In this document: positions 8,635-15,719 of the stretch, in pieces
Numbering within the stretch: the first letter of the stretch is position 1
Layout of the letters: each line of letters opens with the position of its first letter
From: JAFAGX01 sp035624215
GTDB lineage: Bacteria > Acidobacteriota > Terriglobia > Terriglobales > Acidobacteriaceae
Reading direction: 5' to 3'
NCBI GenBank assembly: GCA_035624215.1
Contig: DASPRY010000076.1
Span: 1 to 64,000, forward strand
DNA length: 64,000 nucleotides
Notes under the pieces: model-generated
Told to the model about the DNA's origin: nothing
The model's database searches: none
Seen by the model: the letters and a program-made list of their open reading frames with translations, nothing else
Program-made: the position numbers and the translations under genes

Positions 8635-10623
8635 ATGCGCCGTTTCTGTACCGCCGTCGCGTTCTCTTCTCTGATTGTTGTCCTGCTGTCATCCTTGTGT
8701 CAAGCCAAACCACCGAACTGGCTTGAGGTGCGCAGCCCAAACTTCATCGTGGTCAGCAATGCCGGAGAAAAACAAGCGCGCAAAGCGGCTGTCCAATTCG
8801 AACAGATTCGTGCCGTTTTCCGCCAGGCGATCGCCATAGCCAGTGCTGGTCCCAGCCCGGTAATCACAGTTCTCGCGGTCAAGGACGAAACTTCAATGCG
8901 CGAGTTGCTTCCGGAATATTGGGCAAAAGGTCACTCGCATCCGTCGGGTTTTTTTGCTTCTTTACAGAACCAGTTTTATGCCGCCGTACAGCTCGATGCT
9001 CAAGGCACAAATCCCTATGAGAACTTCTACCATGAGTACTATCACACCATCAGTGTCCCTTATGTTCCCAACCTCCCGCTCTGGCTAGCAGAGGGCCTCG
9101 CGGAGTTCTTCGGGCACACCAACATCGAAGAGAAATCCGTCATTATCGGGAATGACGATCCAATCCTGTTGGCAGAATTGCGCAACAGTTCGCTCATTCC
9201 TCTAACTACGCTTTTTCAAGTGGACCGGACTTCGCCTTATTACAACGAGGCCAACAAGACTTCCATCTTCTACGCCGAATCTTGGGTGCTGACACATTAC
9301 CTGATAATCGGGGATCGGGTGACGCATAAACCTATGCCTATGCTCCTCGCCTACCTCGATGCGCTTAATTACGGAAAGAACGCGAACGAGGCCGCCACTA
9401 CAGCTTTTGGCGACTTCAAGAAGCTTCAGTCGGACTTGCAAAACTATATTCATAACTCGAATTACTACCATTTCACTCTTCCGACTCCGCAATTCGGCCA
9501 ACAGCAGCTTCAGCTTCGCAATCTGTCGGAAGCCGAGACCGAAGCATATCGTGGCGGGTTCGCAGTGGTTCGCGGCCGATCTCAAGAAGCGACCGCAATT
9601 CTCGACCAAGCCCTCAGGATGGACCCCAATGTCGCACTGGCCCACCAGAACCTGGCGTTCGCGGACTTTCTCCAGGGCCAGCGAGGTAAAGCTTTGGAGT
9701 CGGTGTCAAAGGCCATTGCCCTCGATCCCAGGAATTCTTTCACGCGCTACCTGCGGGCCTTCCTCGAAACCAGCGGATCGGGGTTGGGATCCGATGCTCC
9801 GCAAATTGAAGATGATCTGCGGCAGGCGATTGCAATTAGCCCTGATTTCGCGCCTCCCTATGGGCTCCTCGCCGTCCATCTCGCGGCTGAGAACCAAAAG
9901 CTCGATGAGGCACTGGCGTTTGCGCAGAAGGCAATTTCATTCGAACCCGCCAACTCCAATTACCAGCTCGCTTTGGCACAGGTACTCATCAGGCAGAACA
10001 AGTTCAACGAAGCAGGCCTCGCGGCTCGACGTGCCAGCGCATGGGCGCGAGACCCAGCCGAGAAGGCTACTGCCGATAACTTTAGGCAATTCCTGGCCCG
10101 CTTTCGGCAGCTCCAGACTGAATTGGCCTCAGCCGACGGCGCACAGCCACAGACCCTCTCGCCCCAGAACGATGCAGTTAATTCGCCCCCGGATGACGAT
10201 GACCCGGGCATGCCGAAGCTCCGAGTTCGGGGAAACGCTCCGCCCGATGCGGCTTCGCCTAATCCATTTACCGCGACGATTCTCCGCGTGCAATCAAGCT
10301 TGACCCTCATTGGTGATCCGATGGGAGTTGACTTCAGTCCTTATCTCAAAGATCTGATGGAGGCAATTCGTAAGAACCTGATGTCATCAGTCAGTAAACT
10401 GCGCGTGAGCCAGCCCAAGGACGTCACCGTGGAGCTTGCTGTCTCGAAAGACGGAACCATCTCCGGGATGAAAATCGCATCGAGTTCTGGAAACGAAGCG
10501 CTCGACCGGGCTACCCAGGATGGAATTACCTCTTCTGCCCCATTGCCCACCTTGCCTGCCGCCTTCAAGGGACAATCTCTTAAATTGCGCTTGCGATTTT
10601 CCTACAGCGAGCAGAGCAACTGA
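8635..10623 (+). CDS. Exported HExxH metallopeptidase-like / TPR / TonB-C fusion protein
   Basis: The product has 662 residues with a signal peptide (1-24). A peptidase-MA-like domain carries HEYYH at residues 133-137 and a downstream Glu in WLAEGLAEFF (about 153-157), matching the zinc ligand order of gluzincins. About 290-490 is a run of tetratricopeptide repeats (for example AHQNLAFADFLQGQRGKALE). A low-complexity acidic linker with PPDDDDPGMP leads to a C-terminal TonB-C-like domain (about 570-662) with VTVELAVSKDGTISGMKI and ALDRATQDGI. Likely periplasmic. The combined architecture suggests an envelope-anchored protease or scaffold. Its substrate is unknown. Confidence 0.75.
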   Translation: MRRFCTAVAFSSLIVVLLSSLCQAKPPNWLEVRSPNFIVVSNAGEKQARKAAVQFEQIRAVFRQAIAIASAGPSPVITVLAVKDETSMRELLPEYWAKGHSHPSGFFASLQNQFYAAVQLDAQGTNPYENFYHEYYHTISVPYVPNLPLWLAEGLAEFFGHTNIEEKSVIIGNDDPILLAELRNSSLIPLTTLFQVDRTSPYYNEANKTSIFYAESWVLTHYLIIGDRVTHKPMPMLLAYLDALNYGKNANEAATTAFGDFKKLQSDLQNYIHNSNYYHFTLPTPQFGQQQLQLRNLSEAETEAYRGGFAVVRGRSQEATAILDQALRMDPNVALAHQNLAFADFLQGQRGKALESVSKAIALDPRNSFTRYLRAFLETSGSGLGSDAPQIEDDLRQAIAISPDFAPPYGLLAVHLAAENQKLDEALAFAQKAISFEPANSNYQLALAQVLIRQNKFNEAGLAARRASAWARDPAEKATADNFRQFLARFRQLQTELASADGAQPQTLSPQNDAVNSPPDDDDPGMPKLRVRGNAPPDAASPNPFTATILRVQSSLTLIGDPMGVDFSPYLKDLMEAIRKNLMSSVSKLRVSQPKDVTVELAVSKDGTISGMKIASSSGNEALDRATQDGITSSAPLPTLPAAFKGQSLKLRLRFSYSEQSN

Positions 10624-10796
10624 CGCTTGTTTCAAGCTACAACCGGGCAAACCTGCGCCTGTCGTGGTTTTCTACGATCACTTTGGGACCTCCCTCGCTG
10701 TCGGGCGTAATCTGGCGCATATATTCCACGTCCCATACGATCTCCTCCAACGAAGCACCGAGAATCGGTGTCAATTCAGGGGAGGAGTCAGTTTCT

Positions 10797-11195
10797 ATGA
10801 AGTTCTGCAAGATGAGTTTATTCGTGGCGATATTTGCTATCGCTTGCCTTCCAGCAGTTGCACAAACTGGAATTCGCGTGGACATTCCGTTCGATTTCGT
10901 GGCAGGCGGTAAAGCGATGCCAGCCGGTCACTACACTGTGGCGCCAGTCTTTGGCAGCAACGATGTCGCTTGGGCCATCAACGGCGATGACAGTTCTGCC
11001 ATGTTCCTGACCAACGCAACTCAATCCGTAGGTGCCGCGCACCGGCGAAGCTTGATTTTCCAGCAGCAGGGTGGACAGCTTACCCTTGTCCAAATTTGGA
11101 CTCTGGAACATGCCGGGCGGGAAGTGTCGTTACCGCGGGCAAAACAGACCGTGGTCGCGGAAAGCCCCACCTTTGTCGAGGTCCGCGCCGAGTAA
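10797..11195 (+). CDS. Small exported protein, acidobacterial paralog family (copy 1)
   Basis: The product has 132 residues: a signal peptide to about residue 22 (CLPAVAQTG), then a beta-rich mature domain with IPFDFVAGGKAMPAGHYTV. The same pattern recurs in the next gene. The ATG at 10797 has GGGGAGG 11 bases upstream. A longer frame from 10683 would put a non-signal segment in front and was rejected. Just upstream, CACCGA-gaa-TCGGTG (10757-10771) can form a small hairpin in the leader. Function unknown; exported and probably structural or surface-associated. Confidence 0.75.
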   Translation: MKFCKMSLFVAIFAIACLPAVAQTGIRVDIPFDFVAGGKAMPAGHYTVAPVFGSNDVAWAINGDDSSAMFLTNATQSVGAAHRRSLIFQQQGGQLTLVQIWTLEHAGREVSLPRAKQTVVAESPTFVEVRAE

Positions 11196-11303
11196 AGGAA
11201 CAAGCCACAATCCAAGGGGTCTGCGCCTGGATGGACAGACCCTTTCTCCTAAACCATCCTTCCCCAGTATCTACGGACACTCGTCGACACCAGGAGACCC
11301 TTA

Positions 11304-11723
11304 ATGAAATCCGCGCGCATCGCCGCATTCGCCGTTCTGAGCTGGTTTTTGCTGGCATCAGCCGTCGCACAGATGAAACAGCCACTTGCAGCAAAACTCA
11401 TGGTCGATGTGCCATTTGATTTCATGGTTGACCAGGCGATGTTCCCTGCTGGCAGTTATGTCGTCACCCAAGCCGGAGATCAAAGCTTCCATCTAAAAGC
11501 ACAAGGCGGGTTGGAATCGGTCACTTTCGCGACGCAATCGATTTTGACGCAGTCCTATGCGCCTCGCCTCATCTTTGCCGAAGAAAACGGCCATCTTCAA
11601 CTGCGTCAGCTTTGGATGAACTCGAAAATTGGCGGCGAGGTGCCCACGCCGGCGATGCAACAATTGCGCGCGGTTCGCGCGTCGCATGTCCAAGTGGATG
11701 CCACCTGCATCAACTGCGAGTAG
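11304..11723 (+). CDS. Small exported protein, acidobacterial paralog family (copy 2)
   Basis: The product has 139 residues with a signal peptide ending near VAQMKQ (residue 23). The mature part starts with VPFDFMVDQAMFPAGSYVV, matching copy 1 (IPFDFVAGGKAMPAGHYTV) in spacing. Both copies share a middle RLIFAEENGHLQLRQLW / RSLIFQQQGGQLTLVQIW type strand pair, which supports tandem duplication. The tail has two cysteines (CINC). CAGGAG stands 9 bases before the ATG. Function unknown. Confidence 0.75.
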   Translation: MKSARIAAFAVLSWFLLASAVAQMKQPLAAKLMVDVPFDFMVDQAMFPAGSYVVTQAGDQSFHLKAQGGLESVTFATQSILTQSYAPRLIFAEENGHLQLRQLWMNSKIGGEVPTPAMQQLRAVRASHVQVDATCINCE

Positions 11724-11816
11724 GTTAGAGAGCACCTTTTCATCCCGTCGCCCGACAGATTCTCACGGCGTCCTGGCTGTCTCTTGTGGTAGACTGCTCG
11801 GTTTCCATCCGTACAT

Positions 11817-12452
11817 ATGTCTATAAAGTTGTTGCTTGCCTCGGACTACGCCATGGTCCGAGAGGGATTACGTCTTCTGCTCCGGCCTGCTCATGAAATC
11901 AAACTGATCGGTGAAGTGGAACGCTTGCCGGAAGCACCCCAAAAATTTCGCGACTTGAAGCCAGACGTGGTGTTGCTCGATGTACCCACCGCGGATAGCG
12001 CCGGCGGTCTCCGGACGGTCCGGCATCTCGTTCACGCGTCGCCAGACGCGCGAGCAGTTGTGCTCACCCACAACCGCGATGTCTCATTCGCGAGATCAAT
12101 CCTGGCAGCCGGAGCCAGCGGATACGTGCTGAAACACTCGCCTTCCCCGGAGCTGATTGCAGCCGTTCGCACCACCGCGGCAGGAAAAAGCTTCATTGAT
12201 GCGCGGCTGAGCGCTTCGCTCACAACAACCACTCATGGCAGAGCCACACCGAAGCAGCCACGCCTGACACACCGAGAAATCGAAGTTCTGCGCGATTTGG
12301 CTCATGGCTACACCAATTCGCAAACGGCCTCGCATTTGAGCCTTACGCTTCGAACCATCGAGACCTACCGGGCGCGCATTTGCCGCAAGCTCCACCTCCG
12401 CAATCGCGCAGAGCTAGTGCAGTATGCCATCGCGCAGGGACTTCTGGCTTAG
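11817..12452 (+). CDS. NarL/LuxR-family response regulator
   Basis: The product has 211 residues. The receiver domain (1-120) has the phospho-acceptor Asp in VVLLDVPTA, Thr in VVLTHN and Lys in GYVLKHS. The usual first acidic pair is reduced to Ser-Asp (ASDYAMVREG), so one metal-binding acid is missing. The LuxR helix-turn-helix is clear at 145-205: LTHREIEVLRDLAHGYTNSQ with TIETYRARICRKLHL. No sensor kinase is adjacent. The promoter may be the extended -10 TGGTAGACT at 11787-11795, giving a leader of about 15 bases with no Shine-Dalgarno sequence. It might control the two exported proteins upstream; this is inference. Confidence 0.85.
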   Translation: MSIKLLLASDYAMVREGLRLLLRPAHEIKLIGEVERLPEAPQKFRDLKPDVVLLDVPTADSAGGLRTVRHLVHASPDARAVVLTHNRDVSFARSILAAGASGYVLKHSPSPELIAAVRTTAAGKSFIDARLSASLTTTTHGRATPKQPRLTHREIEVLRDLAHGYTNSQTASHLSLTLRTIETYRARICRKLHLRNRAELVQYAIAQGLLA

Positions 12453-12489
12453 CTGGAGAGCGGCTACAGCTACGTAGGACAACGCCAAC

Positions 12490-13095
12490 TCAGGCGCCAT
12501 TCGGGCGCTGGCGGATCAGCGAAAGAAACTCCGTCCGCGTTTCCTGCTCGTCGCGGAAGCAGCCCAGCATGGAGGACGTCACTGCGGCCGAATGCTGCTT
12601 TTCGACGCCTCGCATCATCATGCAAAGATGGCGTGCCTCAATAACGACTCCCACACCTTGCGGCTCAATGGTGTTCTGGATCGTCTCCGCAATTTGCGTG
12701 GTGAGCCGCTCCTGGATCTGCAAGCGGCGGGAAAAAATCTCGATCAGCCGTGGAATTTTGCTCAGGCCGATTACTTTGCCGTTAGGAATATACGCCACGT
12801 GAACTTTCCCGAAGAACGGCAGCATGTGATGTTCGCACAAGCTGAACATCTCCACATCCTTCACAATCACCATTTCGTCGTAGGTGCACGTAAACAGCGC
12901 CTTCCGCACCAGCGCCTCGGGATCTTCCTTATACCCCTTCAGCAGAAATTCGAAGGCGCGGTGCACGCGCCCGGGGGTGCTGATCAAACCTTCCCGCGAC
13001 GGGTCTTCACCCAGGCGAACAATCATCTCGCGGATCAGCTCTTCAAAGCTGGCGCCGGTCAGGGTCGAAGCTTCGGTTGAGGACTTAGTAGCCAT
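12490..13095 (-). CDS. folE: GTP cyclohydrolase I
   Basis: The product has 201 residues, full length. Signature motifs are DPSREGLISTPGRV, the zinc-binding FSLCEHHMLPF (Cys and His), IGLSKIPRLIEIFSRRLQIQ and EARHLCMMMRG. It converts GTP to 7,8-dihydroneopterin triphosphate, the first step of folate and tetrahydrobiopterin synthesis. It is last in a minus-strand cluster after two 6-pyruvoyl-tetrahydropterin-synthase-like genes, which use exactly its product. That context suggests a dedicated pterin role beyond folate. Confidence 0.96.
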   Translation of the reverse strand: MATKSSTEASTLTGASFEELIREMIVRLGEDPSREGLISTPGRVHRAFEFLLKGYKEDPEALVRKALFTCTYDEMVIVKDVEMFSLCEHHMLPFFGKVHVAYIPNGKVIGLSKIPRLIEIFSRRLQIQERLTTQIAETIQNTIEPQGVGVVIEARHLCMMMRGVEKQHSAAVTSSMLGCFRDEQETRTEFLSLIRQRPNGA

Positions 13096-13099
13096 AAAA

Positions 13100-13136
13100 A
13101 ATTTGTAATTGACTAATTTGTAATTTAGTAATTCGC
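13100..13136. repeat. AT-rich 15-bp (7+8) periodic array between folE and the PTPS gene
   Basis: Two near-identical 15-mers, AATTTGTAATTGACT and AATTTGTAATTTAGT, stand back to back, followed by AATTCGC. Each splits into 7-8-base units starting AATT. The composition contrasts sharply with the GC-rich genes on both sides. It belongs with the other 7-bp-periodic arrays at 49020, 59271, 61889 and 63550. Confidence 0.7.
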
Positions 13137-13143
13137 CTATGAA

Positions 13144-13566
13144 TCAGATCTTTAACTCCTTTCCTCCCGCGTACTCAAACGCATTCATCATAGTCTCTTC
13201 GAAGCGCACCTTTTCCAGATGAGCGAAGCTGAACCCGCGCTGCAAAATATCGTAAATGGCAATGCACAAATTCTCGGTGGTCGGCACGCCTTTCGCGAAC
13301 TGCGGCAGCATGTTCAGGTTTTGATGGTCAAAGCGATCAAGGATTTCATGCCGCACAAAACCATCGAGATCCACCAGGTTGCAGACCATGCCGGTGCGTT
13401 CATCCACGGTACCGCTGACCGTGACCTCCAGCGTGTAATTGTGTCCGTGCCCATGCGGGTTGTTGCACTTGCCATAAGTGGCCGTATTCTCGGCAGCGGA
13501 CATCGCATCGCTGTGCAGTCGATGAGAAGCTGAAAACAAGTATCGCCGTGTCAAGTACGCTTTCAC
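13144..13566 (-). CDS. 6-pyruvoyl-tetrahydropterin synthase family protein (second copy)
   Basis: The product has 140 residues from a GTG at 13566 that overlaps the stop of the upstream paralog as GTGA. GGAG stands 6 bases before it. The zinc and active-site motif is CNNPHGHGHNY (C-x5-HGH), the spacing of true PTPS rather than the C-x3-HGH of QueD. The DH pair (FDHQNLN), PTTE motif (VPTTENL) and a late Glu (VRFEET) are all present, so it looks catalytically complete. Expected reaction: dihydroneopterin triphosphate to 6-pyruvoyl-tetrahydropterin. A queuosine role is possible but less likely. Confidence 0.88.
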   Translation of the reverse strand: MKAYLTRRYLFSASHRLHSDAMSAAENTATYGKCNNPHGHGHNYTLEVTVSGTVDERTGMVCNLVDLDGFVRHEILDRFDHQNLNMLPQFAKGVPTTENLCIAIYDILQRGFSFAHLEKVRFEETMMNAFEYAGGKELKI

Positions 13567-13973
13567 GCTTCTCCGTAAAAATCGGCAAACAAATCTGGCG
13601 TTTCGTATACGCGAACTCGATGCAACCGCGCCTGCTTGAGCTTGGGCTCCAGCCGCTGCCAAATCGCGATGGCAATATTTTCGGTGGTGGGAATACGCGT
13701 CAAAAACTCCGGCACCTCCTTGTTGAGAAAGCGATGGTCCATCGCTTCCAGCACCTCGCGATTGAGCACGTCCTTTAGCTGCTTTAAATCAACCACGAAC
13801 CCCGAACGCGGATCCACATTACCCTTGACTGTGACTTCCAGCGTGTAATTATGCCCGTGGCCGTTGGGGTTGTTGCATTTGCCAAACAGGCGCTGGTTCT
13901 CCTCCGCGCTCAATGCCGGATTGTTGTAGTAGTGCGAAGCAGAAAACTCCGCTTTACGAGTCAAATAGACCAT
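13563..13973 (-). CDS. 6-pyruvoyl-tetrahydropterin synthase family protein (first copy)
   Basis: The product has 136 residues. It opens with the PTPS core MVYLTRKAEFSASH and shows CNNPNGHGHNY (C-x5-HGH), the AMDHRFLN Asp-His pair, IPTTENI and YETPDLFADFYGEA. All expected zinc and catalytic residues are visible. The ATG at 13973 lies inside the 3' end of the glycosyltransferase gene (13-base overlap). The frame stays open upstream to 14831, but that part is antisense-free shadow of the glycosyltransferase and carries no PTPS residues. The product differs clearly from the second copy, so this is an old duplication. Confidence 0.9.
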   Translation of the reverse strand: MVYLTRKAEFSASHYYNNPALSAEENQRLFGKCNNPNGHGHNYTLEVTVKGNVDPRSGFVVDLKQLKDVLNREVLEAMDHRFLNKEVPEFLTRIPTTENIAIAIWQRLEPKLKQARLHRVRVYETPDLFADFYGEA

Positions 13974-15049
13974 GATGTCGCGCCTGCGTCTGGGCGGTCG
14001 CCTAGCGGCTTCGGCGACTGCTGTTGGCTGACGCCTTCCTTGTACCGTCTTCCTTTCCACGTCACGTGTCCTTTCTTGTGAAAGAGACACGATCTTAAGA
14101 GAAGATAAGAAAACAGCGGCAGGCCCAGCAACGCGAGTGCATTTGCGTCCCAGCAAAAATGCGCTCTGCGGATTCGTTTCCAGAAAACACCACCCAGGAT
14201 AAGGGCTACAACAGCGCTGGCAACTGCCACCTGCGTGCGACCATGCAAGACCGCATTGATCAGCTCGGCCATACTGCCTGTTATCAGTACAAATTCGAGA
14301 AACCTCAGCACTGCCAGCCGCAGCGGCGAGGAAAACAGCAAAACCAGATTCTTCGTCCAGCCCTCTGTCAATTCGGTAAAGCTGCGGTACATTCGCGTGC
14401 GCACTACGTCGCCACCAAAACGAAAAAAGATTTTTCTTCCGGAGGCTTTCACCGCGCGCGCGAGCGCTACATCCTCGAGCAGACTGTTGGCGATCGCTGT
14501 GTGTCCACCTACCGCGTCGTACGCTTCCCGGGTAAGCATCAAGTACTGTCCATTCGCGGCTGCAACCGCAGACGCGGGATTGCTTACTTCCGAAGGCCGA
14601 TAGCTCGCCGCCAGTTCCGCAAAAATCGCCGGCATAACTGCTTTCTGCCAAAATCCGTGGACTTCCTGCGCGGGCGAGTAAGACAGCAATGTAGCGCAGT
14701 TCTGTTTGGCTTCGGCTATAGCTCGAGCCAATGATCCGGGAAAGTGCACCGTATCCGCATCGGTGAACAGCAACCATGCGCCTCGCGCCACCCGCGCCCC
14801 GCTCGCCATGGCATTCGTTTTGCCGCTCCATCCCACCGGCAGCGCCTCTGCCTCGATAACCTTCACGCCCGCAAAAGACTCGGCAATTTCACGCGTGCGG
14901 TCGCTCGACTCGTCATCGACCACGATGATTTCGAAGCTGACGCCATCTTGCCGCCGCAGTGACTCCAGGCAGCGCCCGAGGCACGTTTCTTCATTCCGGG
15001 CAGGCACGATCACTGACACCAGAGGGCGCTTTGCATGTGAATCCACCAT
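13961..15049 (-). CDS. Family 2 glycosyltransferase with C-terminal membrane helices
   Basis: The product has 362 residues. The GT-A fold is marked by VSVIVPARNEETCLGRCL, VVDDESSDRT and the metal-binding TDADT. The acceptor-side loop LLEDVALARAVK and the RMYRSFTELTEGWTKN motif (QxxRW-like position) follow. About three hydrophobic helices lie between residues 255 and 320. The architecture resembles carotenoid- or hopanoid-type glycosyltransferases acting at the membrane. It is first in the operon with two PTPS genes and folE (13-base overlap with the first). Whether its acceptor is a pterin or a lipid is not decided by sequence. Confidence 0.85.
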   Translation of the reverse strand: MVDSHAKRPLVSVIVPARNEETCLGRCLESLRRQDGVSFEIIVVDDESSDRTREIAESFAGVKVIEAEALPVGWSGKTNAMASGARVARGAWLLFTDADTVHFPGSLARAIAEAKQNCATLLSYSPAQEVHGFWQKAVMPAIFAELAASYRPSEVSNPASAVAAANGQYLMLTREAYDAVGGHTAIANSLLEDVALARAVKASGRKIFFRFGGDVVRTRMYRSFTELTEGWTKNLVLLFSSPLRLAVLRFLEFVLITGSMAELINAVLHGRTQVAVASAVVALILGGVFWKRIRRAHFCWDANALALLGLPLFSYLLLRSCLFHKKGHVTWKGRRYKEGVSQQQSPKPLGDRPDAGATSWSI

Positions 15050-15081
15050 TTCGGTCGACCTGAATCAATTATTATATCTGT

Positions 15082-15573
15082 GTGCGACGCGTCCCCGTTT
15101 TTCCGCTGCTGGTGAGTCTTGCGATACTTAGCGGTTGTTATGGCGGTACCCGTCCACCCCGAATTGGCACTGCCGCTCCCGACTTCATCGTGCAGGACGC
15201 TGACCATAAGGTGGAATTGCGGGACTTCCGCGGCAAAATTGTAGTGCTGAATTTCTGGGCGACCTGGTGTGCGCCTTGCGTGGAAGAAATGCCTTCCCTG
15301 ACCCAGCTGCAACAGCGCTTCAAGGACAAAGGAATAACGGTCGTCGGAGTCAGTGTAGACGTCGATAACGACGGGTACCACCGCTTCTTGAAAGACCATA
15401 AGATCGACTTTCTCACCGTGCGCGATCCCGACCAGAAAGCCAGCGACCTTTACGGCACCTTCAAGTTTCCTGAGACTTATATCATCGACCGAAACGGCGT
15501 CGTTCGCCGCAAGTTCATTGGGGCAGTGGACTGGAGCCAGCCGGAAATCACCGATTTTCTCACTAAGCTGTAG
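15082..15573 (+). CDS. TlpA-like thioredoxin-fold lipoprotein
   Basis: The product has 163 residues. The N-terminus is a lipoprotein signal with lipobox LSGC (Cys19), so the protein is anchored in the envelope. A thioredoxin fold follows with WATWCAPCVEEMPSL, the redox-active CxxC, and the cis-proline region KFPETYIID. It probably reduces disulfides or serves cytochrome c maturation. The GTG start at 15082 has no Shine-Dalgarno sequence; TATTAT at 15070-15075 lies 6 bases before it, so the mRNA may be leaderless. It is divergent from the glycosyltransferase, with 32 bases between. Confidence 0.9.
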   Translation: MRRVPVFPLLVSLAILSGCYGGTRPPRIGTAAPDFIVQDADHKVELRDFRGKIVVLNFWATWCAPCVEEMPSLTQLQQRFKDKGITVVGVSVDVDNDGYHRFLKDHKIDFLTVRDPDQKASDLYGTFKFPETYIIDRNGVVRRKFIGAVDWSQPEITDFLTKL

Positions 15574-15693
15574 GCCCCGGTGCGTTTCCCGGCGAGGCAA
15601 GTCGCGGATCAACCACACCACGGTTGGGCCGAATCCCACTTAACCCCCGCCTCACTTATCCACAGGCAACGGTTTGTCATGGAAAGGTTGTGA

Positions 15694-15706
15694 GGATAGC
15701 CTATCC
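15694..15706. promoter_or_regulatory. Small palindrome directly before the phosphoketolase ribosome binding site
   Basis: GGATAG-C-CTATCC is a perfect 6-1-6 inverted repeat that abuts the AGAGGAG binding site at 15707. It could be an operator or could influence ribosome access. Nothing else was recognised in the 146-base gap upstream. Confidence 0.35.
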
Positions 15707-15719
15707 AGAGGAGTAATCC

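Noticed and set aside
13144..13973. QueD (queuosine) assignment for the PTPS pair
   Set aside because: Both copies have C-x5-HGH rather than C-x3-HGH, and no queC, queE or queF lies nearby. Not excluded, but less likely.
13974..14831. Long open minus-strand extension in front of the first PTPS gene
   Set aside because: It lies wholly inside the glycosyltransferase gene in another frame, shows Arg/Ser-rich shadow composition and no PTPS residues. The PTPS core begins at ATG 13973.
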